Assembly: GCF_019599465.1 (NCBI RefSeq)
Contig: NZ_RKLR01000002.1
Span: 434,001-498,000, forward strand
Source of the DNA: Haloarcula rubra
GTDB lineage: Archaea; Halobacteriota; Halobacteria; Halobacteriales; Haloarculaceae
Direction of reading: 5' to 3'
DNA: 64,000 bases
Both the position numbers and the translations under genes were made by a program. Each line of letters starts with the position of its first letter. Position 1 is the stretch's first letter. This document shows, one piece after another, positions 48,975 to 57,257 of this stretch. Below the pieces are notes generated by a model. That model was not told the DNA's origin. It worked only from the letters and a program-made list of their open reading frames with translations, and did no database searches.

Positions 48975-49780
48975 ACCCGTCGGTAGATGCGGTGTTGCTT
49001 GTCGACCGGGTCGAACGAGTCCCGACACTCCGTCGGCAACGTCTCGGTCATCCCTATCATGAGGTAGCCGCCCTCGTGGAGCGACCCCCGGATGGTCTCG
49101 AAGATGGGGACCTTGTACTCGGTGTCGATGTAGATGAGCAGGTTCCGGCAGAAGACGAGGTCGAAGTCCCGCTTCGGGTTCCCGCGGATGAGGTCGTGTT
49201 GCTGGAACGTGACCATGTCCGTCACGACGTCCCGAACCCGGAACGTGTTCCCGTCCTCCTCGACGTACTCGCTGTAGTCGTCCAGCGGTGCCAGTTCCTC
49301 GGCGATGTCCGTCGTCTGTGACGTCTCGTAGGTGGCCCGTCGCGCCTCCCGGAGGATGTCGGCGTTGATGTCCGTCCCCGTAATCTCGACGCGACTGGCG
49401 TCGATTTCGGGGTCGTCGAGCGCCAGCATCGCCGCCGAGTACGGCTCACGCCCGTCGGCGCTCGGCGCCGACCAGAGTCGCACCCGGCGGTTCTCGGCGG
49501 TCAGGTCGCGCAGGACCGGGCGCAACCGCTCCCACGCCTCCGGGTTCCGGAAGAAGCCGGTGACGTTGATAGACAGGGAGTCGAGCAACTGTTCGCGCTC
49601 CCCGTCGTCGCGTTCGAGGAGGCGTTCGTACTCGCGGTAGGTGTCCGAGTCGGTCCGGCGCATCCGCGCCGTGATGCGCCGGTCGAGGTAGGCGTCGTTG
49701 TAGAACCCCGACTCGAAGTCCATCTCCGCCCCGATGAACTCCAGCAGACGGTCGAACTGACGGTCGGTACCTTTGCTCAT
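48971..49780 (-). CDS. cheR: Chemotaxis protein methyltransferase CheR
   Basis: A 269-residue CheR, which methylates glutamates of transducers. An N-terminal helical domain (LDRRITARMRRTDSDTYREYERLLE, near 32-56), NVTGFFRNPEAWERL (near 73), ITGTDINADILREAR (near 132) and DLVFCRNLLIYID (near 205, catalytic region). The usual WSAGCSTGEEPYS motif is here WSAPSADGREPYSAAM: the first glycine and cysteine are changed but G, E, P and Y are kept. Overlaps CheA by 4 bp at its start. Confidence 0.93.
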   Translation of the reverse strand: MSKGTDRQFDRLLEFIGAEMDFESGFYNDAYLDRRITARMRRTDSDTYREYERLLERDDGEREQLLDSLSINVTGFFRNPEAWERLRPVLRDLTAENRRVRLWSAPSADGREPYSAAMLALDDPEIDASRVEITGTDINADILREARRATYETSQTTDIAEELAPLDDYSEYVEEDGNTFRVRDVVTDMVTFQQHDLIRGNPKRDFDLVFCRNLLIYIDTEYKVPIFETIRGSLHEGGYLMIGMTETLPTECRDSFDPVDKQHRIYRRV

Positions 49781-51729
49781 AGGGTCACCACGTCGAGGAT
49801 GTGGACGATGTTGCCGTCGCCCAGCACGGCCGTCCCGGAGAGGCCGGGGGTCCCCGAGAGGATGCCCTCCAGCGGTTTGACGACGACTTCCTCCTGACTG
49901 TTGACCGAGTCACAGTGGAGCGCCACCTGTCGCTCGGACTCGCGGATGCGAATCAGCATGCCGTCGCCGTTGGCCGTCTCGCCGGGCACGTCGAACGTGT
50001 CGTCGAGGTGGATGACGGGGTAGATGTCGTCGTTGTGCTTGATGACCTCTTTGCCGTTGACCTGTTTGACGGCCTCCGTCGACGTAATCTCGTCCACGTT
50101 CTTGATGGGGACGCCGTACTCCTCGTCGCCCACCTCGACGAACAGCACCTTCACGATGGCCATCGTCACGGGGAGACGCAGGGCGACGGTGGTCCCCTCG
50201 CCCTCGGTGGACTCGACGTTGACCGACCCGTCGAGTTGCGTGACGGTGTCGTGGACGACGTCCATCCCGACCCCGCGACCGCTGGTGTCGGTCACCTCGT
50301 CGGCCGTCGAGAACCCGGGGTGGAAGACGAGGTCGTATATCGAGGAGTCGTCCATCGCCTCTATCTCCTCGGCCGAGCGGACCCCCTTCTCGATGGCCTT
50401 CTCCTTGATACCGGTCACGTCCAGCCCCGCGCCGTCGTCCACCACTTCGATGATGACGTGGTCGCGTTCCCGGGAGGCCCGCAGGGTGATGTGGCCGGTC
50501 TCGGGTTTCCCGGCGGCCGCACGCTCTGCGGGCGGTTCGATGCCGTGGTCGACGGCGTTGCGGAGGATGTGCATCAGCGGGTCCGAGATCTCGGTGAGGA
50601 TGGTCCGGTCGAGTTCGATGTCCTCGCCCTCTATCTCGAACTCGATGTCCTTGTCGAGTTCGCGGGCGAGGTCACGGACCAGCCGCGGGAACTTCCCGAC
50701 CACCTTCTTCAGTGGGATGAGCCGCATGTCCATCACCGTGTTCTGGAGGTTCGCCGTAATCTTGTCCAGTTCGTTCAGCGTCTCGCCGGCCGAGTCGAGG
50801 TCCTCCTGTTCGACCGACCGCCGGAGTTTGATACGGCTGGTCACCAGCTGTTCGACGAGGCCGTGCAGGTCGTCCAACTGGTCGACGTCCACTCGCACCG
50901 ACTTTATCTCGTCGACGCTGTGTTCCTCGCCCTCGCCCTCGGTGGCGGCGGGTGCCGGGTCCGACTCGGCGCTCGGAGCGGCGCGCCCGCCCGCGAGGTC
51001 GTCGGTCACGTCCGTCGCGGTGAAAGTGGCCACCTTGCCCACGGTGCCTAGTTCCGCGTCCACGGTCGCGGCGTCGGACGCGTCGAGATAGAGGTCGAAC
51101 GTCGCCTCGAACTCGCCGTCCTCGATGGCCGCCCGGTCCGGGTCCGACGCGAGGATGTCGAAGACGTCTTCGATGGCCTCCAGCGCCAGCATCGCGTCGA
51201 CGCCCACCATGTCGGAGTTGCCGACCCCGACCACGGCGTGGACGACCCGACCGTCGGCCTCGCTCGGGTCGAGGTCGACGTCGGTCGCTATCTCGGCGTC
51301 GGCACCGTTGTCGCCGGTCCCGTCGGCCGCCGCGTCGCCCGCGGCCTCGGCACCCTCGTCGAGGACGGCCCGGAGTTCGGCTACCGTCTCGTCGGTCCGG
51401 GTCTGTGACTCGCCGTCGGCCTCTATCTCCCTGACGATGACCTCTATCTGGTCGACGCCGGCGAAGACGAGGTCCATCACGTCCGACGTGACCGCCATCT
51501 CGCCCTGCCGCATCGCGTCGAGCAGGTCCTCCATCGCGTGCGCGAGGTCGGCCGCGTCGTCGAACCCCATCGCACCGAAGTTCCCCTTCAGCGTGTGTGC
51601 GGTACGGAAGATAGAGTCCATCGCCTCCTCGTCGGAGGGGTCCGATTCCAACTCGAGCAGTGAGTTGTTGAGCTCCGTTATCGCCTCCTCGCTCTCGCGG
51701 ATGAATGCGTCGAGATACTGGTCGTCCAT
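49777..51729 (-). CDS. cheA: Chemotaxis sensor kinase CheA
   Basis: A 650-residue CheA. P1 (HPt) has FRTAHTLKGNFGAMGF with His45; P2 region and an acidic linker (residues about 120-275) follow; P3 dimerisation (VDQLDDLHGLVEQLVTSRIKL), P4 kinase with HILRNAVDHGIEP (N box), DDGAGLD (G1), DTSGRGVGMDVV (G2) and the CheW-like P5 (EVGDEEYGVPIKNVDEI to end). It phosphorylates CheY and CheB according to transducer state. It starts one base into the cheB stop (TAATG). Confidence 0.97.
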   Translation of the reverse strand: MDDQYLDAFIRESEEAITELNNSLLELESDPSDEEAMDSIFRTAHTLKGNFGAMGFDDAADLAHAMEDLLDAMRQGEMAVTSDVMDLVFAGVDQIEVIVREIEADGESQTRTDETVAELRAVLDEGAEAAGDAAADGTGDNGADAEIATDVDLDPSEADGRVVHAVVGVGNSDMVGVDAMLALEAIEDVFDILASDPDRAAIEDGEFEATFDLYLDASDAATVDAELGTVGKVATFTATDVTDDLAGGRAAPSAESDPAPAATEGEGEEHSVDEIKSVRVDVDQLDDLHGLVEQLVTSRIKLRRSVEQEDLDSAGETLNELDKITANLQNTVMDMRLIPLKKVVGKFPRLVRDLARELDKDIEFEIEGEDIELDRTILTEISDPLMHILRNAVDHGIEPPAERAAAGKPETGHITLRASRERDHVIIEVVDDGAGLDVTGIKEKAIEKGVRSAEEIEAMDDSSIYDLVFHPGFSTADEVTDTSGRGVGMDVVHDTVTQLDGSVNVESTEGEGTTVALRLPVTMAIVKVLFVEVGDEEYGVPIKNVDEITSTEAVKQVNGKEVIKHNDDIYPVIHLDDTFDVPGETANGDGMLIRIRESERQVALHCDSVNSQEEVVVKPLEGILSGTPGLSGTAVLGDGNIVHILDVVTL

Positions 51730-52799
51730 TATTGAGTCACCTCTGTCGTAATCGTGTCCAAGATTCCGGTCGCGACGTCGTCTATCGGGAGTACGTCGTC
51801 GACACAGCCGGTCTCGACTGCGCGCTTCGGCATCCCGTAGACGGCCGACGTGGCCTCGTCCTGCGCGATAGTTCGGCCACCGGCGGCTTTGATGCGCCGG
51901 ATGCCGTCCGCACCGTCCTCGCCCATCCCCGTGAGGATGACGCCGACGAGGGGGTCCTCGATGGTGTCGGCGGCCGTCGCCATCGTCACGTCGACGGCCG
52001 GCCGGACGCTGTTGACCGGCTCGCCCTGCGTCAGTTTCACGCGGAGGCGTCCGTTCCGGTAGTTCTTGACCGCCATGTGACGGTCGCCGGCGGCGACGAG
52101 TGCCTCGCCCCCGCCGATCCGTGCGCCGTCCGTCGCCTCTCTCACGTCGTAGTCGCTCCGTGCGTCGATGCGCTCAGCGAACCGGCCCGTGAACCCCTCG
52201 GGCATGTGCTGGACGACGAGGATTCGGAGGTCCGCCGACAGCGGCAGTGACGACAACACCTGTTCGACCATCTTCGGCCCACCGGTCGACGACCCGACGA
52301 CGAGCGTCGGGTTCGCCGCGTACGCCGCCGTCTCGGTCCCGGACCGGCCACTCGCTTGGTCCGTCGCCCGCGGTGTCGACCGACCGCCCCCGCCGACGTC
52401 CACCTCGGCGACGGAGGCGACGATGTCGACGAGTTGGTCTTTCAGCCGCGACATCTCCATCGACACCTCGCCGCCCGGTTTGGTGAAGCAGTCGACTGCC
52501 CCCTTGTCGAGGGCCTCGAAGGTAACGTCGGCGTTCTCGTCGGTGTGGGCCGACAGCATCAGGACCGGCGTCGGTCGCTCGGCCATGATTCGCTCGGTGG
52601 CCTCGATGCCGTTCATCTCGGGCATCTCGACGTCCATGGTCACCACGTCGGGGTCGTGTTCGACGACCGCCCCGACGGCTTCCCGTCCGTTCCGGGCCTG
52701 TGCGACGACGTCGATTTCCCCCTCCGACAAGATGTCGGAGATGACACTTCGCATGAAGTGGGAGTCGTCGGCGACGACTGCACGCACACCACCGGCCAT
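51729..52799 (-). CDS. cheB: Chemotaxis response regulator methylesterase CheB
   Basis: A 356-residue CheB. The receiver domain has DDSHFMR near 11, phospho-acceptor Asp56 in VVTMDVEMP and the K-P pair (CFTKPGG); the esterase domain has GSSTGGP (serine), VVQHMPEGFTGRFAERID (histidine) and LTGMGEDGADG (aspartate). It demethylates transducers and, in archaea, may deamidate them. ATG at 52797-52799 (complement); the promoter in the divergent region to cheW implies a leader of about 55-60 nt. First gene of a leftward cheB-cheA-cheR-HEAT-cheF unit. Confidence 0.95.
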   Translation of the reverse strand: MAGGVRAVVADDSHFMRSVISDILSEGEIDVVAQARNGREAVGAVVEHDPDVVTMDVEMPEMNGIEATERIMAERPTPVLMLSAHTDENADVTFEALDKGAVDCFTKPGGEVSMEMSRLKDQLVDIVASVAEVDVGGGGRSTPRATDQASGRSGTETAAYAANPTLVVGSSTGGPKMVEQVLSSLPLSADLRILVVQHMPEGFTGRFAERIDARSDYDVREATDGARIGGGEALVAAGDRHMAVKNYRNGRLRVKLTQGEPVNSVRPAVDVTMATAADTIEDPLVGVILTGMGEDGADGIRRIKAAGGRTIAQDEATSAVYGMPKRAVETGCVDDVLPIDDVATGILDTITTEVTQ

Positions 52800-52879
52800 C
52801 GTCACGCGTGCTCCTGTGACGTGGTCGTCGTTCGCGGGCGGAGCATCTGCATTCCTGTCCCGTACTCCCGTTCGCCCCG

Positions 52880-52934
52880 AAATAAAGACTCCGCCCACGT
52901 AATCAAAGTTGATAGCCCAGCAGACATCTTTATA
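52880..52934. promoter_or_regulatory. Bidirectional cheB/cheW promoter with a shared dyad
   Basis: The site AATCA-AAGTT-GATA occupies 52901-52914. Rightward, 14 bases separate it from TTTATA at 52929-52934, ahead of cheW (ATG 52971). Leftward the site reads TATCA-ACTTT-GATT, and 14 bases separate it from TTTATTT (complement of 52880-52886) ahead of cheB. One dyad therefore stands at the same distance from both TATA elements. Confidence 0.65.
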
Positions 52935-52970
52935 CACACCTACGGACCACGTTCTGGTACTCCGGGACCT

Positions 52971-53405
52971 ATGTCAGCCCAGTCAGCCACAACCGGCCAG
53001 GTACTCGAATTCGAACTCGGCGAGGAGACCTACTGCGTCAGTATCGACTACGTGACCGAAATCGTCGACGTCGGTGACCTCACACAGGTCCCCAACGCGC
53101 CGGCACACGTAGAGGGCGTCATGGACCTCCGCGGTCGCACCACCTCCATCGTCGACCCGAAGGTCGTCTTCGGTATCGACGACGACGCCGACGGCAAACG
53201 CATCATCGTCTTCGACCCTGCCATCGTCCAGAGTCAGGGGGCGGCGGGATGGCTCGTCGACGAGGTGTTCCAGGTGGTCCAGATATCGCCCGAGCAGGTC
53301 GACCAGTCGCCCGCCAACGACACGGGGTCCATCCGCGGCGTCGTCAAGCGAGACGACGACTTCGTCATCTGGGTCGACCCCGCTATCGTCCATAGCGAGG
53401 GCTGA
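52971..53405 (+). CDS. cheW: Chemotaxis coupling protein CheW
   Basis: A 144-residue CheW: VLEFELGEETYCVSIDYVTEIVDVGDLTQVPNAPAHVEGVMDLRG, TTSIVDPKVVFGIDDDADGKRIIVF, and AAGWLVDEVFQVVQI. It bridges transducers and CheA. ATG 52971 fits a TATA at 52929-52934 with a leader of about 15-17 nt. It is the first rightward gene of the motility cluster. Confidence 0.95.
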   Translation: MSAQSATTGQVLEFELGEETYCVSIDYVTEIVDVGDLTQVPNAPAHVEGVMDLRGRTTSIVDPKVVFGIDDDADGKRIIVFDPAIVQSQGAAGWLVDEVFQVVQISPEQVDQSPANDTGSIRGVVKRDDDFVIWVDPAIVHSEG

Positions 53406-53489
53406 AACCGCTATTCCCGGGCGTTCGTGAACAAGGCTTTTCACAACCTACGACACAGGCTTACACAACCTCCTTCCGACTCATACAAC

Positions 53490-54215
53490 ATGATAGAGCA
53501 AACTAAGACAGGCATCGACGGCCTCGACGACATCCTCAACGGCGGTATCGTGACGAACTCGACGACCCTCATCAGCGGCAACCCCGGTGCCGGGAAGTCG
53601 ATTCTCTGTCTCCAGTACCTCTACAACGGCGTCGAACAGTTCGGCGAGAAGGGAATCTACCTCTCGTTCGAGGAGAACGAGTCCGACCTCCGACAGGCCG
53701 CGGAGTCGCTGGGCTTCGACAAGTGGCCCGAGTTCGTCGAGAACGGCGACATCAAGGTGTACGACAAGCAGGTCCTCCTCCGCGAGAACGACTTCTCCTC
53801 GTCGATGGACCTCCTCCTCGACGACCTCGAAGACGAGGAGTACGACCGACTCGTCCTGGACTCGCTGGCGATGTTCGAACTGTTCTTCGAGAACGAGAAG
53901 GAGAAACGGACCTACCTCCTGAAGTTCACCGATATCCTCCGGGAGAACGGGCTGACGACGCTCCTGACCAACGAACAGGGAGCGGTGTTCCCCGACACGG
54001 AGATCGGACTCGAGAACTTCCTCACCGACGGGAACATCTACCTGATACAGACGCCGACGGACACCGGCGTCAACCGCTACGTCTGGGTCGCGAAGATGCG
54101 GAAACAGAACATCGAGACCGACATCTACCCGATGGAGATAGACTGGGGTGGCATCAAGGTCCACCAGAACGCCAGCGCGTTCTCGATGATGAGCGAAGAA
54201 GAGTCCCCGATATAG
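53490..54215 (+). CDS. KaiC/RAD55-like ATPase
   Basis: A 241-residue single KaiC-type RecA domain: TGIDGLDDILNGGI, Walker A GNPGAGKS at residues 30-37, EENESDLRQAAESLGFD, and Walker B DRLVLDSLAMFELFF near 128. It differs from ArlH (which lies elsewhere in arl operons) but belongs to the same superfamily, so a signalling or archaellum-related ATPase role is plausible by position. Start ATG 53490 puts MIEQTKTGIDGLDD at the front. The 84-bp upstream gap holds short ACAACCT repeats but no copy of the dyad seen in neighbouring promoters. Confidence 0.85.
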   Translation: MIEQTKTGIDGLDDILNGGIVTNSTTLISGNPGAGKSILCLQYLYNGVEQFGEKGIYLSFEENESDLRQAAESLGFDKWPEFVENGDIKVYDKQVLLRENDFSSSMDLLLDDLEDEEYDRLVLDSLAMFELFFENEKEKRTYLLKFTDILRENGLTTLLTNEQGAVFPDTEIGLENFLTDGNIYLIQTPTDTGVNRYVWVAKMRKQNIETDIYPMEIDWGGIKVHQNASAFSMMSEEESPI

Positions 54216-54321
54216 GGCGAGCTTAAGCCGTTATTAATCGATGAAACGCACGCTTCAGGGTCTGAAAAGGGGTTTTAGCCGATCCCTCGGTTAACCGACT
54301 GTTTCGGCCGAACTCACGTAG

Positions 54322-54346
54322 TATCATCGGCGATAGCTTTATTAAA
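54322..54346 (+). promoter_or_regulatory. Promoter of the winged-helix gene with dyad against the TATA box
   Basis: TATCA-TCGGC-GATA at 54322-54335 and TTTATTAAA at 54338-54346 are only 2 bases apart, unlike the 13-14 bases seen in other copies. The ATG at 54371 is about 33 nt after the TATA element. A protein on this dyad would cover the TATA box. Confidence 0.55.
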
Positions 54347-54370
54347 TGCCAAATTCATGTTTTGATAACG

Positions 54371-54706
54371 ATGGCTTCAGCGGATCTTCTCCAGACGCTG
54401 GGGAACAAATACAGCGCCGAGATTCTCGACGCTACCGACGAACCGGTCTCAGCGCAGGAGTTGAGCGACGAACTCGGTATCCCCATCGCTACCTGTTACC
54501 GCCGCATCGACGAACTCACCAAACACGACCTGCTGGAACTCCACGACAACATTCTCTCCGACGACCGACGTCGAATCAAGGTGTACCGGCGGAACGTGGA
54601 CGAGGTCAGCGTCGACTTCGAGGACGACCTGAGCGTCCACGTCGAGGAGCGCTCGGAAGTGACCAACAAACTCGACGAGGCGTGGCGGACGCTCTCGGAC
54701 GGATAG
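54371..54706 (+). CDS. Winged-helix transcription regulator
   Basis: A 111-residue wHTH: ADLLQTLGNKYSAEILDATDEPVSAQELSDELGIPIATCYRRIDELTKHDLLELHDNIL. The recognition helix IPIATCYRRIDEL and the wing LHDNILSDDRRRIKVYRRN are clear; it belongs to the ArsR/TrmB-like winged-helix class common in haloarchaea. The C-terminus (EVTNKLDEAWRTL) may dimerise. It sits between a KaiC-like ATPase and a small membrane protein in the arl/che cluster, with a dyad at its own TATA box, so autorepression is likely. Confidence 0.8.
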   Translation: MASADLLQTLGNKYSAEILDATDEPVSAQELSDELGIPIATCYRRIDELTKHDLLELHDNILSDDRRRIKVYRRNVDEVSVDFEDDLSVHVEERSEVTNKLDEAWRTLSDG

Positions 54707-54732
54707 GGTCAGCACCGGCGTTATCTTCTGAT

Positions 54733-54768
54733 TATCAGGACAGATATTTTAGAGGGTGGATTTAATAA
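54733..54768 (+). promoter_or_regulatory. Promoter of the small membrane-protein gene
   Basis: TATCA-GGACA-GATA at 54733-54746 and TTTAATAA at 54761-54768, 14 bases between. The 18-mer TATCAGGACAGATATTTT is nearly identical to the archaellin promoter copy at 55341 (one mismatch). The ATG at 54798 is 37 nt after the TATA start. Confidence 0.65.
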
Positions 54769-54797
54769 CGGGTTTCGCATAGCCGTTGGTAGTGCCG

Positions 54798-55073
54798 ATG
54801 ATAGAACTCCTCTACGCCATCTCGACGCTCGTGTTCGTGGTTGCCGGCCTCACTATGGTCGGGATGGCGATGCGGGCGTACGTCCAGACGTCCCGGCAAG
54901 CGATGCTCCACCTCTCGCTGGGGTTCTCGCTGGCCGTCGCGGGTGCGGCTGCGACGATGATTAGCGCGTTCGTCAACGACTTCGAAGGGGTGCGCTCACT
55001 GCTCCTGGTCAACAGCGGACTGACGACGTTCGGGTACCTGTTCGTGATGTACAGTCTGGTCACCTACGAGTAA
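54798..55073 (+). CDS. Small membrane protein (DUF7521-like)
   Basis: A 91-residue protein with three hydrophobic helices (near residues 1-25, 39-59 and 66-85), for example LLYAISTLVFVVAGLTMVGMAMRAY and LLLVNSGLTTFGYLFVMYSLV. Haloarchaeal genomes often pair such proteins with a wHTH gene, suggesting a membrane sensor for the regulator. ATG 54798 is used; GTG 54792 and TTG 54786 are in frame upstream. Function unproven. Confidence 0.65.
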   Translation: MIELLYAISTLVFVVAGLTMVGMAMRAYVQTSRQAMLHLSLGFSLAVAGAAATMISAFVNDFEGVRSLLLVNSGLTTFGYLFVMYSLVTYE

Positions 55074-55424
55074 CCACCAGTCGACACGTGCCCGTCTGTC
55101 GTGTCGCAGGCCCTTCTCCGCTATTCATCTAGTCTCTCTGACACTCGTAACCAATTAACTACGTATTTACCACTACTCGGCGACGGCGACAGTGGCTACG
55201 GAAGCGGGTGTTCACTGTGGACCGGACAGTTCGGAACCGCCTACCCGCCGTTTTCACACGATGTGGTTCACCGTCTGTAACGGGCCGATTCCGACGGCCG
55301 AATTCACGTGAAATGCTGTGTTAGGGTCTGAGGACTGCGTTATCAGGATAGATATTTTGGGGGGAGGTATTATTACTGGCGAAAGTTTGGGTGATAGTAG
55401 GGTCAGACAGGCCCGGAATATTCA
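55074..55424. other. 351-bp intergenic region before the archaellin gene
   Basis: No gene is supported. The left half is AT-richer than the genome (TAACCAATTAACTACGTATT near 55149-55168). The right end carries the archaellin promoter. I saw no strong hairpin apart from short dyads, no T-run terminator and no RNA gene. Confidence 0.6.
55341..55375 (+). promoter_or_regulatory. Archaellin promoter with dyad
   Basis: TATCA-GGATA-GATA at 55341-55354 followed after 13 bases by TATTATTA at 55368-55375. The archaellin ATG is at 55425, about 57 nt after the TATA start, so a leader of about 30 nt is likely, longer than usual for a haloarchaeal gene. Confidence 0.65.
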
Positions 55425-56054
55425 ATGTTCACGGAACTACGAAACGACGACGACCGCGGGCAGGTCGGTATCGGTACCCTCATCGTGTTCATCGCGATGG
55501 TGCTGGTCGCCGCAATCGCCGCGGGCGTCCTGATCAACACGGCTGGTTTCCTCCAGAGCAGTGCGGAGGAGACTGGTCAGCAGAGCAGCGAACAAGTTAC
55601 GAATCGTCTGCAGGTTGTCAGTGCAGTCGGTGTCGGCATTTCTGGCAACACCGTTGATGAGGTGGAAGTCACGGTGAAGAAGGCACCCGGTGCTGACAAC
55701 ATTGACTTAGGAAGTACTATCGCACAGTGGGTTGATTCATCTGGATCAGAAGACTTGACCTACGACAATACTGGGCCTGGGCAGGCTACTTATTCCGTGA
55801 CTAGCGTTCAAGACGATGATGGTTCTATTGTCACTGATGGCAGCTCTAGCCCAGTTCTTAACGATCCGTCGGATCGTGCTACCCTAGAATTCAACGCACA
55901 CTACATTCAGGAGAACACTGATTCCGGTAGCGGGTCCGGCCTTTCCGAAGGTGAAACTGCAACCATCCGACTTAACACGCAATCGGGTGGTACCACTACG
56001 GTTAGATTGGTGGTTCCAGAAACCTTGTCTGGTAGTTCCGCCGTCACGCTGTAA
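55425..56054 (+). CDS. arlB: Archaellin (archaellum filament protein)
   Basis: A 209-residue archaellin: a type III signal peptide [34 protein letters not shown] with probable cleavage after Gly12, then the hydrophobic N-terminal helix, then a beta-rich outer domain. N-terminus matches haloarchaeal archaellins closely. The outer domain (from about residue 62) is coded by DNA visibly richer in A and T than all neighbours and uses AT-ending codons, suggesting replacement or transfer. I find no N-x-S/T sequon, so N-glycosylation of the usual type seems absent. It is a single archaellin gene in the window. Confidence 0.93.
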   Translation: MFTELRNDDDRGQVGIGTLIVFIAMVLVAAIAAGVLINTAGFLQSSAEETGQQSSEQVTNRLQVVSAVGVGISGNTVDEVEVTVKKAPGADNIDLGSTIAQWVDSSGSEDLTYDNTGPGQATYSVTSVQDDDGSIVTDGSSSPVLNDPSDRATLEFNAHYIQENTDSGSGSGLSEGETATIRLNTQSGGTTTVRLVVPETLSGSSAVTL

Positions 56055-56063
56055 GCCGGCGCA

Positions 56064-56076
56064 CTTTCTCTTTTCT
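56064..56076 (+). terminator. Pyrimidine-rich tract after the archaellin gene
   Basis: CTTTCTCTTTTCT starts 10 nt after the stop codon at 56054. It is a plausible archaeal terminator and would separate the highly expressed archaellin transcript from the downstream genes. Confidence 0.45.
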
Positions 56077-56165
56077 CGCTAGCGAACTCCCACCAGCGAC
56101 GCGTCTCTCGGAAGTGACCCCCCACCAGCGACGGAATTATACCATTCCCTTACGCACTAGTGGCT

Positions 56166-56735
56166 ATGGCCCCGGGGTCAGACGAACCGAATCCGGAGGA
56201 CGGCAAGATACTCTCCCCGGAGGAGTTGGACATCGCGGACGACGACCACGTCACGGAGATAGACGAGGGTCGGTACGTCGTCTCGCCGGACGTGCGGACC
56301 GACGACTCGTACGGCAATCAGGTCTCTGCAGAGTCAGAATCGGCCCCACAACCGGCGCCGAATCCGGAACCGGACACACCGGAGTTCACCGATGCGAACG
56401 TCCACGAGTGGCTCGCCGAGCAGATGGCCGACTCGAACAGTCGCTACGGCTTCGACGTGACCGCGAAGTTCGACGGCGACGTCGACCAGCAACGTCTCGT
56501 CTCCAACGACATCGTCACCGCCTTCGAGAGCTTCATGCTCTGGTACGGCCGGCAGATGGACGGGTCGACGCCGGTCAAGGACGTGCTCGGCATCCTCCTG
56601 TCGGAGTCGAACGTCCCGGTGAAGTATCCGCCGGGGAGCTTCAAACAGATGGTGCAGTCGACGGGGCTCTCGCCCGACGATAGCATCGCCGACCTCGTCG
56701 AAGCCGTCGAAGCACAGAACGGCGTGCAGTTCTGA
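56166..56735 (+). CDS. Haloarchaeal protein near archaellin genes (DUF7500-like)
   Basis: A 189-residue protein: an acidic N-terminus EDGKILSPEELDIADDDHVTEIDEGRYVVSPD, a proline/glutamate-rich linker (AESESAPQPAPNPEPDTPEF), and a C-terminal helical part VHEWLAEQMADSNSRYGFDVTAKFDGD, DVLGILLSESNVPVKYPPGSFKQMV. Function unknown. The ATG at 56166 is used; a GTG at 56160 is possible. A TATA-like GAATTATACC lies about 30 nt upstream. The 12-mer CCCACCAGCGAC occurs twice upstream (56089 and 56121). Confidence 0.65.
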   Translation: MAPGSDEPNPEDGKILSPEELDIADDDHVTEIDEGRYVVSPDVRTDDSYGNQVSAESESAPQPAPNPEPDTPEFTDANVHEWLAEQMADSNSRYGFDVTAKFDGDVDQQRLVSNDIVTAFESFMLWYGRQMDGSTPVKDVLGILLSESNVPVKYPPGSFKQMVQSTGLSPDDSIADLVEAVEAQNGVQF

Positions 56736-56780
56736 ACGCCGAGAACTTTAACTCCGGCCGGGGTCGTTCTCCGTCAGGTG

Positions 56781-57257
56781 ATGGTCCGACGGTATCTGAC
56801 GACCGGTGTCGCACTCTTCGTGGTAGTCGTCTCGCTCTCGACGGGTCCGCTCGCTGGCGCCGACGTGACGAACGAGCGAGCCACTGACTTCGGTGAGGGG
56901 ACGGCGACCGTCTCGTCGGTGGACGTCGAGGCGGCGTCGATTCGTGTGACGGACGGTCGGTTCGGAACCGGCGTGGAGTACGTTCGACCGCCGACGGCGA
57001 CGGTCAGTGTCGAGTCGGTCACCGGGCGACCGCGACTCGTCTATCTCGTCTCGATTCCGAACGTAGACGTCGAACTCGTCGAGACGACAGTCGTAACCGG
57101 ACCGGGAACGTATCGACTCGAACCCGAAGACCACGGGATGGCAACCGGGACTGCGGACGCGGGGACCTACGACGGCACCCTGACGGTCCGCGTCCAGAGT
57201 TTCACCGCCGACCGCACGGTCTACCGAGAGAACGTGACCGTGGAGGTGGCGACGTGA
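56781..57257 (+). CDS. Secreted protein of unknown function
   Basis: A 158-residue protein with a signal peptide (RRYLTTGVALFVVVVSLSTGPLAGA, residues 3-27) and a mature beta-rich domain (ATVSVESVTGRPRLVYLVSIPNVDVELVETTV and YDGTLTVRVQSFTADRTVYRENVTVEV). NVTVE near the end is an N-glycosylation sequon. A GTG directly before the ATG is possible. Its end overlaps the next gene by 4 bp (GTGA), so the pair is coupled. Confidence 0.7.
   Translation: MVRRYLTTGVALFVVVVSLSTGPLAGADVTNERATDFGEGTATVSSVDVEAASIRVTDGRFGTGVEYVRPPTATVSVESVTGRPRLVYLVSIPNVDVELVETTVVTGPGTYRLEPEDHGMATGTADAGTYDGTLTVRVQSFTADRTVYRENVTVEVAT

Noticed and set aside
53437-53485. Repeated ACAACCT units before the KaiC-like gene, considered as a CRISPR or regulatory repeat.
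   Set aside because: Units are 7 bases, few and unevenly spaced, with no spacers. Too weak for a claim.
56089-56132. CCCACCAGCGAC twice after the archaellin gene.
   Set aside because: A short direct repeat only; neither a terminal repeat pair with an element between nor associated with a gene.
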